This document shows, in pieces, positions 1-8,738 of a stretch of 22,714 nt of DNA. Made by a program: the position numbers and the translations under genes. The notes beneath the pieces were generated by a model. It saw only the letters and a list, made by a program, of their open reading frames with translations. It was not told the origin of the DNA and did no database searches. How positions within the stretch are numbered: position 1 is the first letter of the stretch; every line of letters starts with the position of its first letter. The DNA is taken from the NCBI GenBank assembly GCA_964428795.1, contig CAYRZL010000042.1:1-22714 (forward strand), read 5' to 3'. This DNA comes from CAYRZL01 sp964428795 (lineage in GTDB: Bacteria > Bacillota > Clostridia > Lachnospirales > Lachnospiraceae).

Positions 1-3000
1 CTCCGGTATATCCGAGCTGTACTTTTCCGCCTACAACATACCACCAGCCATTTTTGTTTTTTGCTACTGTGTTGGCAGAAAAATCTACCTTACCTTTTTT
101 GATGTACCACCAGCCACTGGAATTTTTGTAATCTGCCACTCCGGTATATTCGGTCTGTACTTTTCCGCCCACAACATACCACCAGTTTGAAGCTCCATCG
201 ATGGTGCTGATACCCTTTGAATCCTTATCCCGAATTACACTGTTTGTCGCAGTCGACACCTTACCTTTTACAACATACCACCAGTCGTCCGCATTTTTCT
301 GAAAACCGGTGTAACCGGTCTGAAGCGTCCCGTCCAAATAGTAAGCAAGATTACCGTCTTCGTCCTCACATAAACCGTTTCGCTCCGTAATCGTAAAGGT
401 CTTCGACAAACTTCCCGTGTAATTATTGATCCCGTAAGCTACCGCTGTGGCTGTTCCAGTCTCTGTGTTATTTTCATATACAACCTCGTAATCAACACCT
501 TCCACCAGAATATTGGATGCGCTGTCTTTTATGACAACGGATGGCTCCGCCCGTTTCCCTGTATATGGCAAAGAGACGTAATCCAAGGACATTGCATATC
601 CCATGCTCAGATCCGCATTTTCATCTGCTCCTTCATCGGAGCTGCTGCTTATTGTCGAATAATTTATGATAGCATCCTCCACTTCTACGCCGCTTCCGGT
701 GTAATTTGAAGCAACATATCCATTGTACGCTCTTCCGACTGTAATCTCCTCTTCTCCGCATCGTCCGCTGTATGTAACAATATCCCGTTCATCTGAATAA
801 TCCTCCAGTGAAGAACTTATACTTACCTCATATAATTCTCCCTCGGCGCCATCGATCTGTGCGATTCCCACTGCCTGAGCATCATCCACATAGACAGTAA
901 CAGCATCTGCCTGGGTCGCGACGGAAACGCTTTGCTCATCATTCACCATTGTCATTTCCAGCTCACACGAATCATCACCGCTGGTATCAACGACCGTATA
1001 GGAATCAAGCGGCATGCAGATCATATGCCCATCCATGGAAGCCTCATCCGCTTCCACAAGCATAATCTCATACACATCCTCCGACTCACTGTCAAATGTA
1101 CCATCTTCCATAGCCGCAACCACAGCTCCGTCCGAATCCATAATTTCAAAGCTCTCAGAAGAAACCCATAACTGATTCACTGACGACGTCGTATTCCCTC
1201 TTCGGCCTTTCCATACTGCCTCAAAGACACTATAAGGCGTATAGCGGATCTTTGAACCGCTGTAATTAGTACCGCATTTATAGGTATCATTTATGCTGTA
1301 ATACCATCCGGTATATTTTCCGGAACTGTTTGTCGTCAGCGTAATATATCTGTCCGTATTCGGATAATTACAGTCATATACATGCAGATAGGATGTGGTA
1401 CTGTTTATTTTCTCAATCTTATAACCCAGCAGCGCATGTCCTCCTGAGCTGCTCCACACTCCAATAATCACCGGATTGCCGCCTGATTGTACCTTTGCCA
1501 CTTCCGCACACAGGCTGTTCAGATCACTGTTGTTCTGATACGTTGCTTGAATTGGAGATGTATACTGCGAAACCTGCATAGCTTCAATCAACTGTGTAAC
1601 ACTCAGCCCCAGTGTACTGTTTGTATCTTTCACGCCCAATCCGCTCACCTTTGCCGCCGAAGAGTTAAAGGATTTGAGCGTCAGTGAACTGTCACTGACA
1701 TTAAACATGGAAGATGTGGACGACATTCCGAAACAACTGCCGCCCCAGGAACTGCTTGCAAGATAATAGGCACTTGCAAGCTGATCGCTGTAAAACATTT
1801 TGTATCTGCTCAGCGGGATCTTATATGTACTGGAATACCCATACGCAGAGCGGCTATTGCTGAAACTGTAGCTCAATGTACTGAGGGAAATATTTCCAGT
1901 CACAGCAGATGACACTACCTTCACGCTGACCGTTTTGCTCGCAGATTCATAATTTGTATTTCCGGCAGCTTTTACCGTAATCGTTGCGGTGCCTGCCGCT
2001 TTCCCCGTAACCACGCCGCTGCTGCTGACTGTGGCAACGCCCGTATTGGATGAACTGTAAGTAATGGTTCCTTTTCCGTCCGCAGTAATATTGGCAGTAG
2101 AACCGGCCTTAATACTTCCCGAAGAAATACTTGCTGTCAGCGTCTGGCTTGCCTTGTTTATGGTAAAGGTTTTCTTTACGGTTCCCGTGTAATAATCACT
2201 GATTCCCGTAATCGTTACCGTTGCTGTTCCTGCATCTCTGTTGTTTGAATAGGCAACGCTGTAATCTCTTCCTTCTTTCAGGGAAACCGCGCCATAAGAA
2301 ACCGCAACAGAGGGCTTCTTTGCCACACCGTCATATGTATAGCTCGACGCTGACAAGCTTATCTTACAATCCGACAGCCTCACCTTTACAATGTCGGAAA
2401 CATAGCTGGTACTCTCATAGCTGCTGCACCCGTACACGGACACTGTCATCCCCTTGGGGAGTGTAAGCGACACGAGACTATTACAGTGCATAAATGCTTC
2501 ATAGCCAATTTTCTTTACGCTTGCCGACATCGTTACCTTTTTTACATGGCTGTTATAAACAAATGCCCAGTCCTTTATCTCCGTCACAGTACCCGGTACC
2601 GTATATGAAGTATCTGTTTTGCCGGAAGGATATTGGATCAAAAGCTCTTTTGTTTTGTCAAAAAGAACTCCGTCCGCAGCACAAAACCATGCATTATTGG
2701 CGCTGACCGTAATCCGGCTGAGATTATCGCATCCGGAGAACACCGCTGTCCCGATACTCTGGAAATTGTCTCCAAAGCTGACATTGCTGATACCCGCTTC
2801 CAAAAAAGCGCGATCGCCGATTCCTGTAAGACTCTCCGGAAAATCCGCCGATTTCAGATTTTCACATCCGAAAAACGCAAATGCGCCTATATATTTAAGT
2901 CCGTCTCCCAAATCCACTCCGGTCAGAGTCTCACACTCCCAAAATGCAGCGTCACCGATCGTGGTTACACTGTCCGGAAGTATCACGCTGGTTAGTTTGC

Positions 3001-4462
3001 AGTAGGAGGTTCCATAATCACAAAAAGCCCTGTTTCCGATAGCCGTTGTGCCATCCGGGACCGTATAAACCGTCGCATCTCTCCCCAAGGGATAACAGAT
3101 CAGAATATTCTTCTTGTCAAACAAAACACCGTCCTCGGTGTAATACCACACATTATCCGGGCTTACCGTAATGCTGCTCAAATTGCATGACGCAAAAGGA
3201 TTTGCTCCCATGACTGACACGCCGCTTCCTATGGAAACGGTATCAAGACTGCTCATATTTGAAAATGCATATTTTCCAACACGCTGCACACTGTCGGGCA
3301 GCACAATCTCCGTAATCCCTTTGCTGTAATAAAAAGCGTAATCGCCGATAGTTTCCAGACTGTCAGGCAAATCAATCCCTGCTAAAGCATAACAACTATA
3401 AAATGCATGTTCGCCGATCTCCTTCAAGCTGTCCGGCAAATGGATTTCCGTAATATTCCTGCAATTATGAAATGCATATTCGCCGATCTCCCGTACTCCT
3501 TCCGGCACAGAATAGCTCTCCGCCTCTCTACCACAGGGATACTGGATCAGTCTGGTCATATCTTTACTGAAAAGGACACCGTCAACACCTGAAAAGCTGG
3601 CATTCTCTTCGCTAACCACAAACTCAGATAACTCCGTAACATAACTATTGGGCGAAAAAGCATGGTCGCCTATGCTGCTCAGTCCCTTCCCAATGGTAAT
3701 GCTCTTCACTTCGTGACAGCTGCCAAAAGCCTGCTCGCCGACAGTTGTCACACTGTCCGGAAGTACCAGTTCCGTTATATATGTCCGCCAGAATGCATAA
3801 TTTCCGATCTTTGTCACACCGTCAGGCAAAACCAACTGGCGCAGGGAAGAATCGTAAAACGCATAATCTCCGATGGAAGTCACACTGGACGCAACTGTAA
3901 CAGATTCCACACTTGAGCAGTAGAAGGCATAGGCTCCGATGGAGGTCACACCCTCTTTAATCTGGACGGACTTGATACTGTTTCTGTAAGAACTCCATGG
4001 AACAGGATTTTGATCTTCGAAATCCGTCATCGCTCCGGTACCGGAAATCGTTAAAACTCCGTTCCCGTCTATGCTCCATACCAGATTACTGCCACATGTG
4101 CCGGAAGTCGAAGCATACAGCAGATTATCCTCTGTTTCTTCTTTCTGTACCACATCTTCCTCTGTGACTTCAGGTTCTTCTCCCTGCTCTGACTCACTTC
4201 CTTCTGTGACTTCAGGTTCTTCTCTTTCCTCCGGTTCACTTTCCGGCGCGGCTGTGGACTCTTCTGCCTGCCCCGACCCGGTTTCCTCTACGGTTTCAGT
4301 TTCCTCTCCCTCCTGCAGCCCGCTTTCTTCTGTAACGGTTTCCTCCTGCACTTCACTCTGCTCTGTAATCTCTGCCGCCCATACAGAGCCAGTGGGTATA
4401 GCCGCTGTCACCGGAGTCAACGCCATGACCAACGCCAGAAAAACGGTTCCTATTCTTTTCAT
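1..4462 (-). CDS. Secreted BspA-like leucine-rich-repeat surface protein with cysteine-peptidase-like domain and cell-wall-binding repeats (3' end outside window)
   Basis: The frame is open from the ATG at 4462 to the window edge (1487 codons, C-terminus missing). AGGAG lies 6 nt before the ATG. Residues 1-30 form a signal peptide (MKRIG, hydrophobic core, cleavage near VWAA). Residues 31-110 are a Glu-rich linker. Residues about 115-690 are BspA/LRR_5-type repeats with recurring LPDSVTxIGxxAF units, opened by a GTCGSNLVWSID cap. Ig-like modules follow at about 688-767 and, Big_2-like, at 772-850. Residues about 855-1080 carry GGSCFGM (Cys910), GGHALLGY (His1009) and VYDCNY (Asp1030), the order of a papain/C39-like triad. 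A second Ig-like module spans about 1288-1358, then Trp-rich WWYVVGGKVQ repeats (46-residue, 138-bp period) that resemble choline/cell-wall-binding repeats. Role inferred: wall-attached adhesin or surface enzyme. Catalytic activity is unproven. Confidence 0.93.
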   Translation of the reverse strand, partial: MKRIGTVFLALVMALTPVTAAIPTGSVWAAEITEQSEVQEETVTEESGLQEGEETETVEETGSGQAEESTAAPESEPEEREEPEVTEGSESEQGEEPEVTEEDVVQKEETEDNLLYASTSGTCGSNLVWSIDGNGVLTISGTGAMTDFEDQNPVPWSSYRNSIKSVQIKEGVTSIGAYAFYCSSVESVTVASSVTSIGDYAFYDSSLRQLVLPDGVTKIGNYAFWRTYITELVLPDSVTTVGEQAFGSCHEVKSITIGKGLSSIGDHAFSPNSYVTELSEFVVSEENASFSGVDGVLFSKDMTRLIQYPCGREAESYSVPEGVREIGEYAFHNCRNITEIHLPDSLKEIGEHAFYSCYALAGIDLPDSLETIGDYAFYYSKGITEIVLPDSVQRVGKYAFSNMSSLDTVSIGSGVSVMGANPFASCNLSSITVSPDNVWYYTEDGVLFDKKNILICYPLGRDATVYTVPDGTTAIGNRAFCDYGTSYCKLTSVILPDSVTTIGDAAFWECETLTGVDLGDGLKYIGAFAFFGCENLKSADFPESLTGIGDRAFLEAGISNVSFGDNFQSIGTAVFSGCDNLSRITVSANNAWFCAADGVLFDKTKELLIQYPSGKTDTSYTVPGTVTEIKDWAFVYNSHVKKVTMSASVKKIGYEAFMHCNSLVSLTLPKGMTVSVYGCSSYESTSYVSDIVKVRLSDCKISLSASSYTYDGVAKKPSVAVSYGAVSLKEGRDYSVAYSNNRDAGTATVTITGISDYYTGTVKKTFTINKASQTLTASISSGSIKAGSTANITADGKGTITYSSSNTGVATVSSSGVVTGKAAGTATITVKAAGNTNYESASKTVSVKVVSSAVTGNISLSTLSYSFSNSRSAYGYSSTYKIPLSRYKMFYSDQLASAYYLASSSWGGSCFGMSSTSSMFNVSDSSLTLKSFNSSAAKVSGLGVKDTNSTLGLSVTQLIEAMQVSQYTSPIQATYQNNSDLNSLCAEVAKVQSGGNPVIIGVWSSSGGHALLGYKIEKINSTTSYLHVYDCNYPNTDRYITLTTNSSGKYTGWYYSINDTYKCGTNYSGSKIRYTPYSVFEAVWKGRRGNTTSSVNQLWVSSESFEIMDSDGAVVAAMEDGTFDSESEDVYEIMLVEADEASMDGHMICMPLDSYTVVDTSGDDSCELEMTMVNDEQSVSVATQADAVTVYVDDAQAVGIAQIDGAEGELYEVSISSSLEDYSDERDIVTYSGRCGEEEITVGRAYNGYVASNYTGSGVEVEDAIINYSTISSSSDEGADENADLSMGYAMSLDYVSLPYTGKRAEPSVVIKDSASNILVEGVDYEVVYENNTETGTATAVAYGINNYTGSLSKTFTITERNGLCEDEDGNLAYYLDGTLQTGYTGFQKNADDWWYVVKGKVSTATNSVIRDKDSKGISTIDGASNWWYVVGGKVQTEYTGVADYKNSSGWWYIKKGKVDFSANTVAKNKNGWWYVVGGKVQLGYTG

Positions 4463-4542
4463 ACTTTACTCCTTTCCCCTTCGAACCAAATACCCTTTAC
4501 AAGTTAAAATTAAAAACCGAACTCTTATAAAGTAACATCTTC

Positions 4543-4572
4543 ATTATAACGGAAAAGAAATATGAATTTCAA
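4543..4572 (-). promoter_or_regulatory. Promoter of the LRR surface-protein gene
   Basis: On the minus strand TTGAAA (4572-4567) and TATAAT (4548-4543) are separated by 18 nt. Transcription would start near 4536, giving a leader of about 75 nt before the ATG at 4462. This separates the LRR gene from the MATE operon just upstream. Confidence 0.7.
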
Positions 4573-4601
4573 CAGCTAATTGCCCTGTCAGATGATTTTC
4601 G

Positions 4602-5942
4602 TTACTTCCCCAATTTTTTATATACCGCCAGCATCATTGTAATAAAACATGCCAGCCCTCCGACCGCATTAGATATAGGCTCCGCCCAGAAAACGCCATG
4701 CACGCCCAGACCGACCGCGGGCAGCAGCAGCGTCAATGGCACCACAATAATGACCTTTCGGAAAACAGAAAAGAACACCGCATTCTTTGCCCTTCCCAAA
4801 GCAGTAAATACCGTCTGTCCCGCTGACTGAAACGCCATAAAGAAAAATCCGAAAAAATAGATATGCATTGCCACCGTGCCGGGCGCCAGCAGCTCCGGAT
4901 CCGAATTGAAAAGTTGAATAAAAAATACCGGAAATGCCGAGACGATGACCCAGACACCCACATTATATGTGATCAAAATTGCTGACATGTATTGAATGGT
5001 TTTTTTCACACGGTCATAAGCCTTTGCCCCATAATTAAATCCCATGATCGGCTGTGCGGCGCCTGAGAGTCCGTTGATCGGCATAGAAATGATCTCCCGC
5101 ACAGAATAGATAATAGTCATAATACCCACATACATGTCTCCGCCATAATGCTGAAGTGTCGCATTACATACCATCTGCACCACCGAGTTTGTCACCTGCA
5201 TGGTAAAACCGGACATACCCAATGCGATAATCCGTTTCACTCTTTTTTTCTCCGGTCTCATCCGATCTGTCCTAATCCGGATCAGCGTCCGTTTTCCCAC
5301 CAGAAAACGCACCGTCCAAAGAGCTGCCGCACATTGGGATATCACGGTGGCAAGCGCCGCTCCTCTTACGCCCATATCAAGCGCAAAGATAAAGACAGGA
5401 TCCAGCACCATATTCAGCCCCGCTCCAATGGCAACGGTAAGCATTCCCGTCTTTGAAAACCCCTGGGCATTGATAAAGCTGTTAAGTCCCAGACTCAAAA
5501 GCACAAAGATGTTGCCGCACAGATAGATCGTCAGATAATCATTTGCATAGGGCAGCGTCACTTCGCTGGCTCCCAACAGACGCAGCACCGGAACTTTTAT
5601 GATAAGCCCCACTACGGTCAGCAAAATGCCAAAAAGAAGGAGCAGTGTCACAGAGTTTCCCAATATAGCCTCTGCTTCCTGCTCGTCTCCTTTTCCACGC
5701 TCAATAGAAAATAACGGCGCACCGCCCATACCGATTAAATTTGCAAATGCCATAACGATCATGATCACCGGAAGGCACACTCCCACACCAGTCAGCGCAT
5801 CCATGGATGTACCGCCAATCCTTCCAATGAACATACGGTCAATGACACTATACAAAATATTGATAAGCTGCGCCAGCGTCATAGGAATCGCCAGACGCAG
5901 CAGCATGGGCATGATCCTGCCTTTTGAAAAATCATTCTTCAT
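4602..5942 (-). CDS. MATE-family multidrug/Na+ exporter
   Basis: A 446-residue polytopic membrane protein of usual MATE length. It starts MKNDFSKGRIMPMLLRLAIPM and has about 12 hydrophobic segments in two homologous halves. The N-terminal half shows the family's short motif LINILYSVIDRMFIGRIG, and the second half contains MPINGLSGAAQPIMGFNYGA, typical of MATE transporters. MATE proteins expel cationic drugs or metabolites using Na+ or H+ gradients; the substrate here cannot be read. AGAGGTG precedes the ATG by a few bases. It is the last gene of a leftward operon, starting 9 nt after the GNAT gene. No clear intrinsic terminator was seen after its stop. Confidence 0.93.
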   Translation of the reverse strand: MKNDFSKGRIMPMLLRLAIPMTLAQLINILYSVIDRMFIGRIGGTSMDALTGVGVCLPVIMIVMAFANLIGMGGAPLFSIERGKGDEQEAEAILGNSVTLLLLFGILLTVVGLIIKVPVLRLLGASEVTLPYANDYLTIYLCGNIFVLLSLGLNSFINAQGFSKTGMLTVAIGAGLNMVLDPVFIFALDMGVRGAALATVISQCAAALWTVRFLVGKRTLIRIRTDRMRPEKKRVKRIIALGMSGFTMQVTNSVVQMVCNATLQHYGGDMYVGIMTIIYSVREIISMPINGLSGAAQPIMGFNYGAKAYDRVKKTIQYMSAILITYNVGVWVIVSAFPVFFIQLFNSDPELLAPGTVAMHIYFFGFFFMAFQSAGQTVFTALGRAKNAVFFSVFRKVIIVVPLTLLLPAVGLGVHGVFWAEPISNAVGGLACFITMMLAVYKKLGK

Positions 5943-5951
5943 CTCACACCT

Positions 5952-6407
5952 CTAGCGGCATCCGCAGCAGGAATGCAGTGCAGCGGTAAGAAGCTTCATC
6001 GGGAAAACGGTCACACCATCCAACGTGAATGGCTGTCCCTCCGCCACAAATCCAATAGATTCAAAAAATGGCAAAGACGCTTCGGTGGCTTCTGTCTGAA
6101 TTTCCGCCGCATTCGCCTGCAGAGCCTTGTCGATCAGCAAACGAACCAGAAAATCTCCATATTTCTGACGTCTGTACTCCGGCAGCACCGCCACCCGGCT
6201 GATCACGAAATTCCAGCCGTCATACATGATACGTCCACATGCCGCCGGTTCACCTGCCGCATAGACGAAAGCATGCATACACCTGTCATCCATACCGTCT
6301 TCCTCTGCCTTTGCAGAAATTCCCATCTCCTGACAAAATACTCTGCTGCGAATATCTTTTATAATACCTAAATCTTCCTCACCTGATAAAAATTTTCCTT
6401 CAATCAT
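5952..6407 (-). CDS. GNAT-family N-acetyltransferase
   Basis: A 151-residue protein. The start at 6407 (MIEGKFLSG) is chosen because ATG there overlaps the stop of the preceding gene as ATGA, and GGAGG lies about 8 nt upstream. A longer frame running back to 6515 is only overlap with the upstream gene. The GNAT core is visible: ISRVAVLPEYRRQKYGDFLVRLL gives the acetyl-CoA-binding loop in the form RRQKYG (family consensus Q/R-x-x-G-x-G/A), followed by a beta-bulge region and FFESIGFVAEG, the usual C-terminal motif. The C-terminus is Cys-rich (SCCGCR). These enzymes transfer an acetyl group from acetyl-CoA to an amine; the substrate is unknown. It sits between a histidine phosphatase and a MATE exporter, with which it is translationally coupled. 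Confidence 0.9.
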   Translation of the reverse strand: MIEGKFLSGEEDLGIIKDIRSRVFCQEMGISAKAEEDGMDDRCMHAFVYAAGEPAACGRIMYDGWNFVISRVAVLPEYRRQKYGDFLVRLLIDKALQANAAEIQTEATEASLPFFESIGFVAEGQPFTLDGVTVFPMKLLTAALHSCCGCR

Positions 6408-7030
6408 TGCTCTCTCTCCTCCGGAATTTTCCGCACCAGCTTCAGACTGCACTCTTCCGTATCCAGCGAACCGAGCTTCATCTGAAAGCCGCACCCGTTC
6501 TTCACCTGCCAACAATAAAAATCCTCATGGGGATCACTGAACGCATCCAGGATTGCCATGATCGTTCCACCGTGAACAAGAAAAACCACTGCCTCACAGT
6601 CCTCCTTTACCGCATCCCACATACATTCCAGAAATCCATGCCTGACGCGCCTGCGAAACTGATCGTTTGTCTCCCCTCCCGGGAACGCCCCCGCACCGCC
6701 GCCATCCAGCCATGCCTGATAATCCGGATTATCCCTCAGCTCTTCATAATTTTTATACTCAAATGCGCCGAAATCCGTTTCCCGCAATGCCTTATTCACA
6801 ATCTGCGTTTTCTGCGGAAATAAAATCTCCGCTGTCTCACTGCATCTCTTTCTTGGGCTTACATAGAGGTTCCAGCCATAAGAATCCGGATTCAGCTCCC
6901 GAAACAGATCCTCCCTCAGCTCCCTCATTTTCTCTTCCTCTCCGGGAAGGAGACTCTCATCTGTAGTTCCCACATAGCGGTGCTCCAGATTGCCCTTTGT
7001 CATGCCATGACGGATCAAATATACATACAT
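6404..7030 (-). CDS. Histidine phosphatase family protein (phosphoglycerate mutase/CobC-like)
   Basis: A 208-residue protein starting MYVYLIRHGMT. The RHG motif (Arg7-His8-Gly9) supplies the His that is phosphorylated in this superfamily, and VHGGT (His153) supplies the second catalytic His. The segment ETDFGAFEYKNYEEL corresponds to the family's substrate-proximal loop. AAGGAG lies 7 nt before the ATG. The family includes phosphoglycerate mutases, alpha-ribazole phosphatase (CobC) and broad phosphatases; no cobalamin genes are nearby, so a general phosphatase is the safer reading. It follows the patatin gene by 22 nt and overlaps the GNAT gene by 4 nt, so the three are surely cotranscribed. 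Confidence 0.9.
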   Translation of the reverse strand: MYVYLIRHGMTKGNLEHRYVGTTDESLLPGEEEKMRELREDLFRELNPDSYGWNLYVSPRKRCSETAEILFPQKTQIVNKALRETDFGAFEYKNYEELRDNPDYQAWLDGGGAGAFPGGETNDQFRRRVRHGFLECMWDAVKEDCEAVVFLVHGGTIMAILDAFSDPHEDFYCWQVKNGCGFQMKLGSLDTEECSLKLVRKIPEEREQ

Positions 7031-7052
7031 AGCTCTTCTCCTTTTTGCACTC

Positions 7053-7907
7053 TTATCCTTCAGCCAGATACGCTTTCAATGCATCCATCTGTCGGTGTGC
7101 CTCATCGATTCCCTCCTGATATAGCTTTCCCAACAAATTCCAATCCCCCTCTGTCAGAGTAACTCCATGAATATCCCGAGGTGCAATGACAAACAATTTC
7201 CCCTGCTGATGCAGCTCCTCTAACTCCTTCACACACTGATTATATTTTTCCGTCCGCTGTTTCAACTGCTCCACCACCTTCGGATACCTGCGGCATAACA
7301 GCGCCATCAGTTTCATCCCTTTTGCCGGCTCTTTGATATAATCCCTCTTCTGTGTCCGAATGACAATAACCTTATCACACCCCTCACGAAACGCCTGTTT
7401 ATAAGGAATCGAATCTGATACGCCGCCGTCAAAATAATAATTATCTCCAAGCTTTACCGGCCGGAACATGACCGGAATCGAACAGCTTGCGATACTCGTC
7501 TCCCACAGCGTCTCATACTTCGGCAGCTCCAGATACTCCGGCTCTCCTGTCATTGCATTGGTGACCCCTGCCACCACCTTCCCCGGAAAGTTTGCCAATG
7601 CATCGTAATCATACGGTACCAGCTTATTTGGTACTTCGTCAAAAGCAAATGCCAGATTATAATAACAGCGTTTCTTTGGATTCAGCCAGTAACGCATCCC
7701 CATATACCTTTTATCATTCATATACAGTCTGGTAAACAGCTCGTTCCTGCCCCGCTGCTTTGATATGTATGACACACCGTAAGCAATACCGGCGGACACC
7801 CCGATAAAATAGTCCGGATAAATCCCCTCATCCAAAAACACATCGGCAACTCCGCAGGAAAAAATTGTGCGGCTGGCTCCGCCCTCCATCACAATTCCAA
7901 GTTTCAT
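7053..7907 (-). CDS. Patatin-like phospholipase family protein
   Basis: A 284-residue protein. The N-terminus MKLGIVMEGGASR contains the Gly-rich oxyanion-hole loop. FIGVSAG places the nucleophile in a GxSxG motif at Ser38, and YFDGGVSD supplies the dyad Asp160 in the DGG motif. Order, spacing and overall length match the bacterial YjjU/RssA-like patatin family, which acts as lipid acyl hydrolases. No signal peptide or membrane segment is seen, so it should be cytoplasmic. It is the first gene of the patatin-phosphatase-GNAT-MATE operon and has its own promoter back to back with that of the HAD gene. AAGGGAT lies about 10 nt before the ATG. Confidence 0.92.
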   Translation of the reverse strand: MKLGIVMEGGASRTIFSCGVADVFLDEGIYPDYFIGVSAGIAYGVSYISKQRGRNELFTRLYMNDKRYMGMRYWLNPKKRCYYNLAFAFDEVPNKLVPYDYDALANFPGKVVAGVTNAMTGEPEYLELPKYETLWETSIASCSIPVMFRPVKLGDNYYFDGGVSDSIPYKQAFREGCDKVIVIRTQKRDYIKEPAKGMKLMALLCRRYPKVVEQLKQRTEKYNQCVKELEELHQQGKLFVIAPRDIHGVTLTEGDWNLLGKLYQEGIDEAHRQMDALKAYLAEG

Positions 7908-7948
7908 CTTTTCTTCATCCCTTTCTGTCTGACGAATAAACTATAGCC

Positions 7949-7957
7949 ATCATACCA
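7949..7957 (-). promoter_or_regulatory. Extended -10 promoter for the patatin operon
   Basis: On the minus strand TGG-TATGAT (7957-7949) forms an extended -10 (TGn then TATGAT) 42 nt upstream of the patatin ATG. No good -35 lies at 17-18 nt spacing, which is usual for extended -10 promoters. It is divergent from the HAD promoter. Confidence 0.5.
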
Positions 7958-7985
7958 CATTTTTTTAAGAAATACATCTGCAACA

Positions 7986-8014
7986 TTGCAAAGAACATCC
8001 GTTTGGGTTATACT
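7986..8014 (+). promoter_or_regulatory. Promoter of the HAD hydrolase-polymerase IV pair
   Basis: TTGCAA (7986-7991) and TATACT (8009-8014) are spaced by exactly 17 nt. The start point would be near 8021, which rules out the longer reading frame that opens at 7986 and supports the ATG at 8037. Confidence 0.7.
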
Positions 8015-8036
8015 TTATACAAAGCGAGGTATTATT

Positions 8037-8711
8037 ATGGTAAACAAATTTTCTCATATTGACACTGTCATTTTCGATCTGGACGGAACATTACTGGACA
8101 CATTGGACGATCTGACCGCCAGTGTAAATTACTGTATGAAAAAATTCCATGCGCCCCTTCACACCAGAGAAGAGGTGCGCAGCATGGTTGGAAACGGTAT
8201 TTACAATCTGATGGAGCGTGCCCTGCCGGGCGGACGGGATAACCCGGATTATGCCGGGTGTATGGCGGCTTTCTCTTTGCACTACAAAGAACATATGCTG
8301 GATCAGACCAGACCCTATGAAGGCATCATGCCTTTGCTGCGCACTTTGCAGGAAAACGGGTATAAAACCGCCATTGTTTCTAATAAATTTGACGCTGCTG
8401 TAAAGGGGCTGAATAAAACATTTTTCGGTGATCTGATGCCCGTGGCCATCGGTGAAAATGAAGCCGCAGGTATCGCAAAAAAGCCTGCACCGGACACCGT
8501 ATTTCAGGCTGTAAAAGAGCTTGGCTCACAGATTGACACATGCCTCTATGTAGGCGACTCGGATGTAGATATCCAAACTGCAGCCAATGCGGGAATGCCC
8601 TGTATCAGCGTAAACTGGGGGTTTAAAGATACGGATTTTCTGCAGGCACACGCAGCCGGGGCGATCATCTCCGATCCGTCAGAGCTGCTCGCCCTCCTTT
8701 CCGTATCCTGA
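8037..8711 (+). CDS. HAD-family hydrolase, phosphoglycolate phosphatase-like
   Basis: A 224-residue HAD subfamily IA phosphatase. Motif I is VIFDLDGTLLDT, with nucleophile Asp14 and Asp16. Motif II is in TAIVSNK, the motif III Lys is in AKKPAPDT, and motif IV is YVGDSDVDIQTA, which binds Mg2+. The alpha-helical cap lies between motifs I and II. This matches Gph/phosphoglycolate phosphatases, but the family is promiscuous and the substrate is not certain. The ATG at 8037 is preceded by AGGT at 6 nt and lies about 16 nt from the predicted transcription start. The polymerase IV gene follows after 27 nt and is probably cotranscribed. Confidence 0.92.
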   Translation: MVNKFSHIDTVIFDLDGTLLDTLDDLTASVNYCMKKFHAPLHTREEVRSMVGNGIYNLMERALPGGRDNPDYAGCMAAFSLHYKEHMLDQTRPYEGIMPLLRTLQENGYKTAIVSNKFDAAVKGLNKTFFGDLMPVAIGENEAAGIAKKPAPDTVFQAVKELGSQIDTCLYVGDSDVDIQTAANAGMPCISVNWGFKDTDFLQAHAAGAIISDPSELLALLSVS

Positions 8712-8738
8712 TTTTATCAAAAAGGTGTGATCTTTTAT

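Noticed and set aside
1..4535. Many plus-strand frames of 60-150 codons
   Set aside because: They are antisense to the continuous LRR-protein frame on the minus strand, lack ribosome-binding sites and show low-complexity shadows of the repeats.
6408..6515. 36-residue N-terminal extension of the GNAT protein
   Set aside because: It lies inside the phosphatase gene and has no GNAT similarity; the ATGA overlap with GGAGG at 6407 is a clear start.
7986..8036. Longer N-terminus for the HAD protein
   Set aside because: The region contains the promoter -35 and -10 hexamers, so it would not be transcribed; HAD motif I begins normally after the ATG at 8037.
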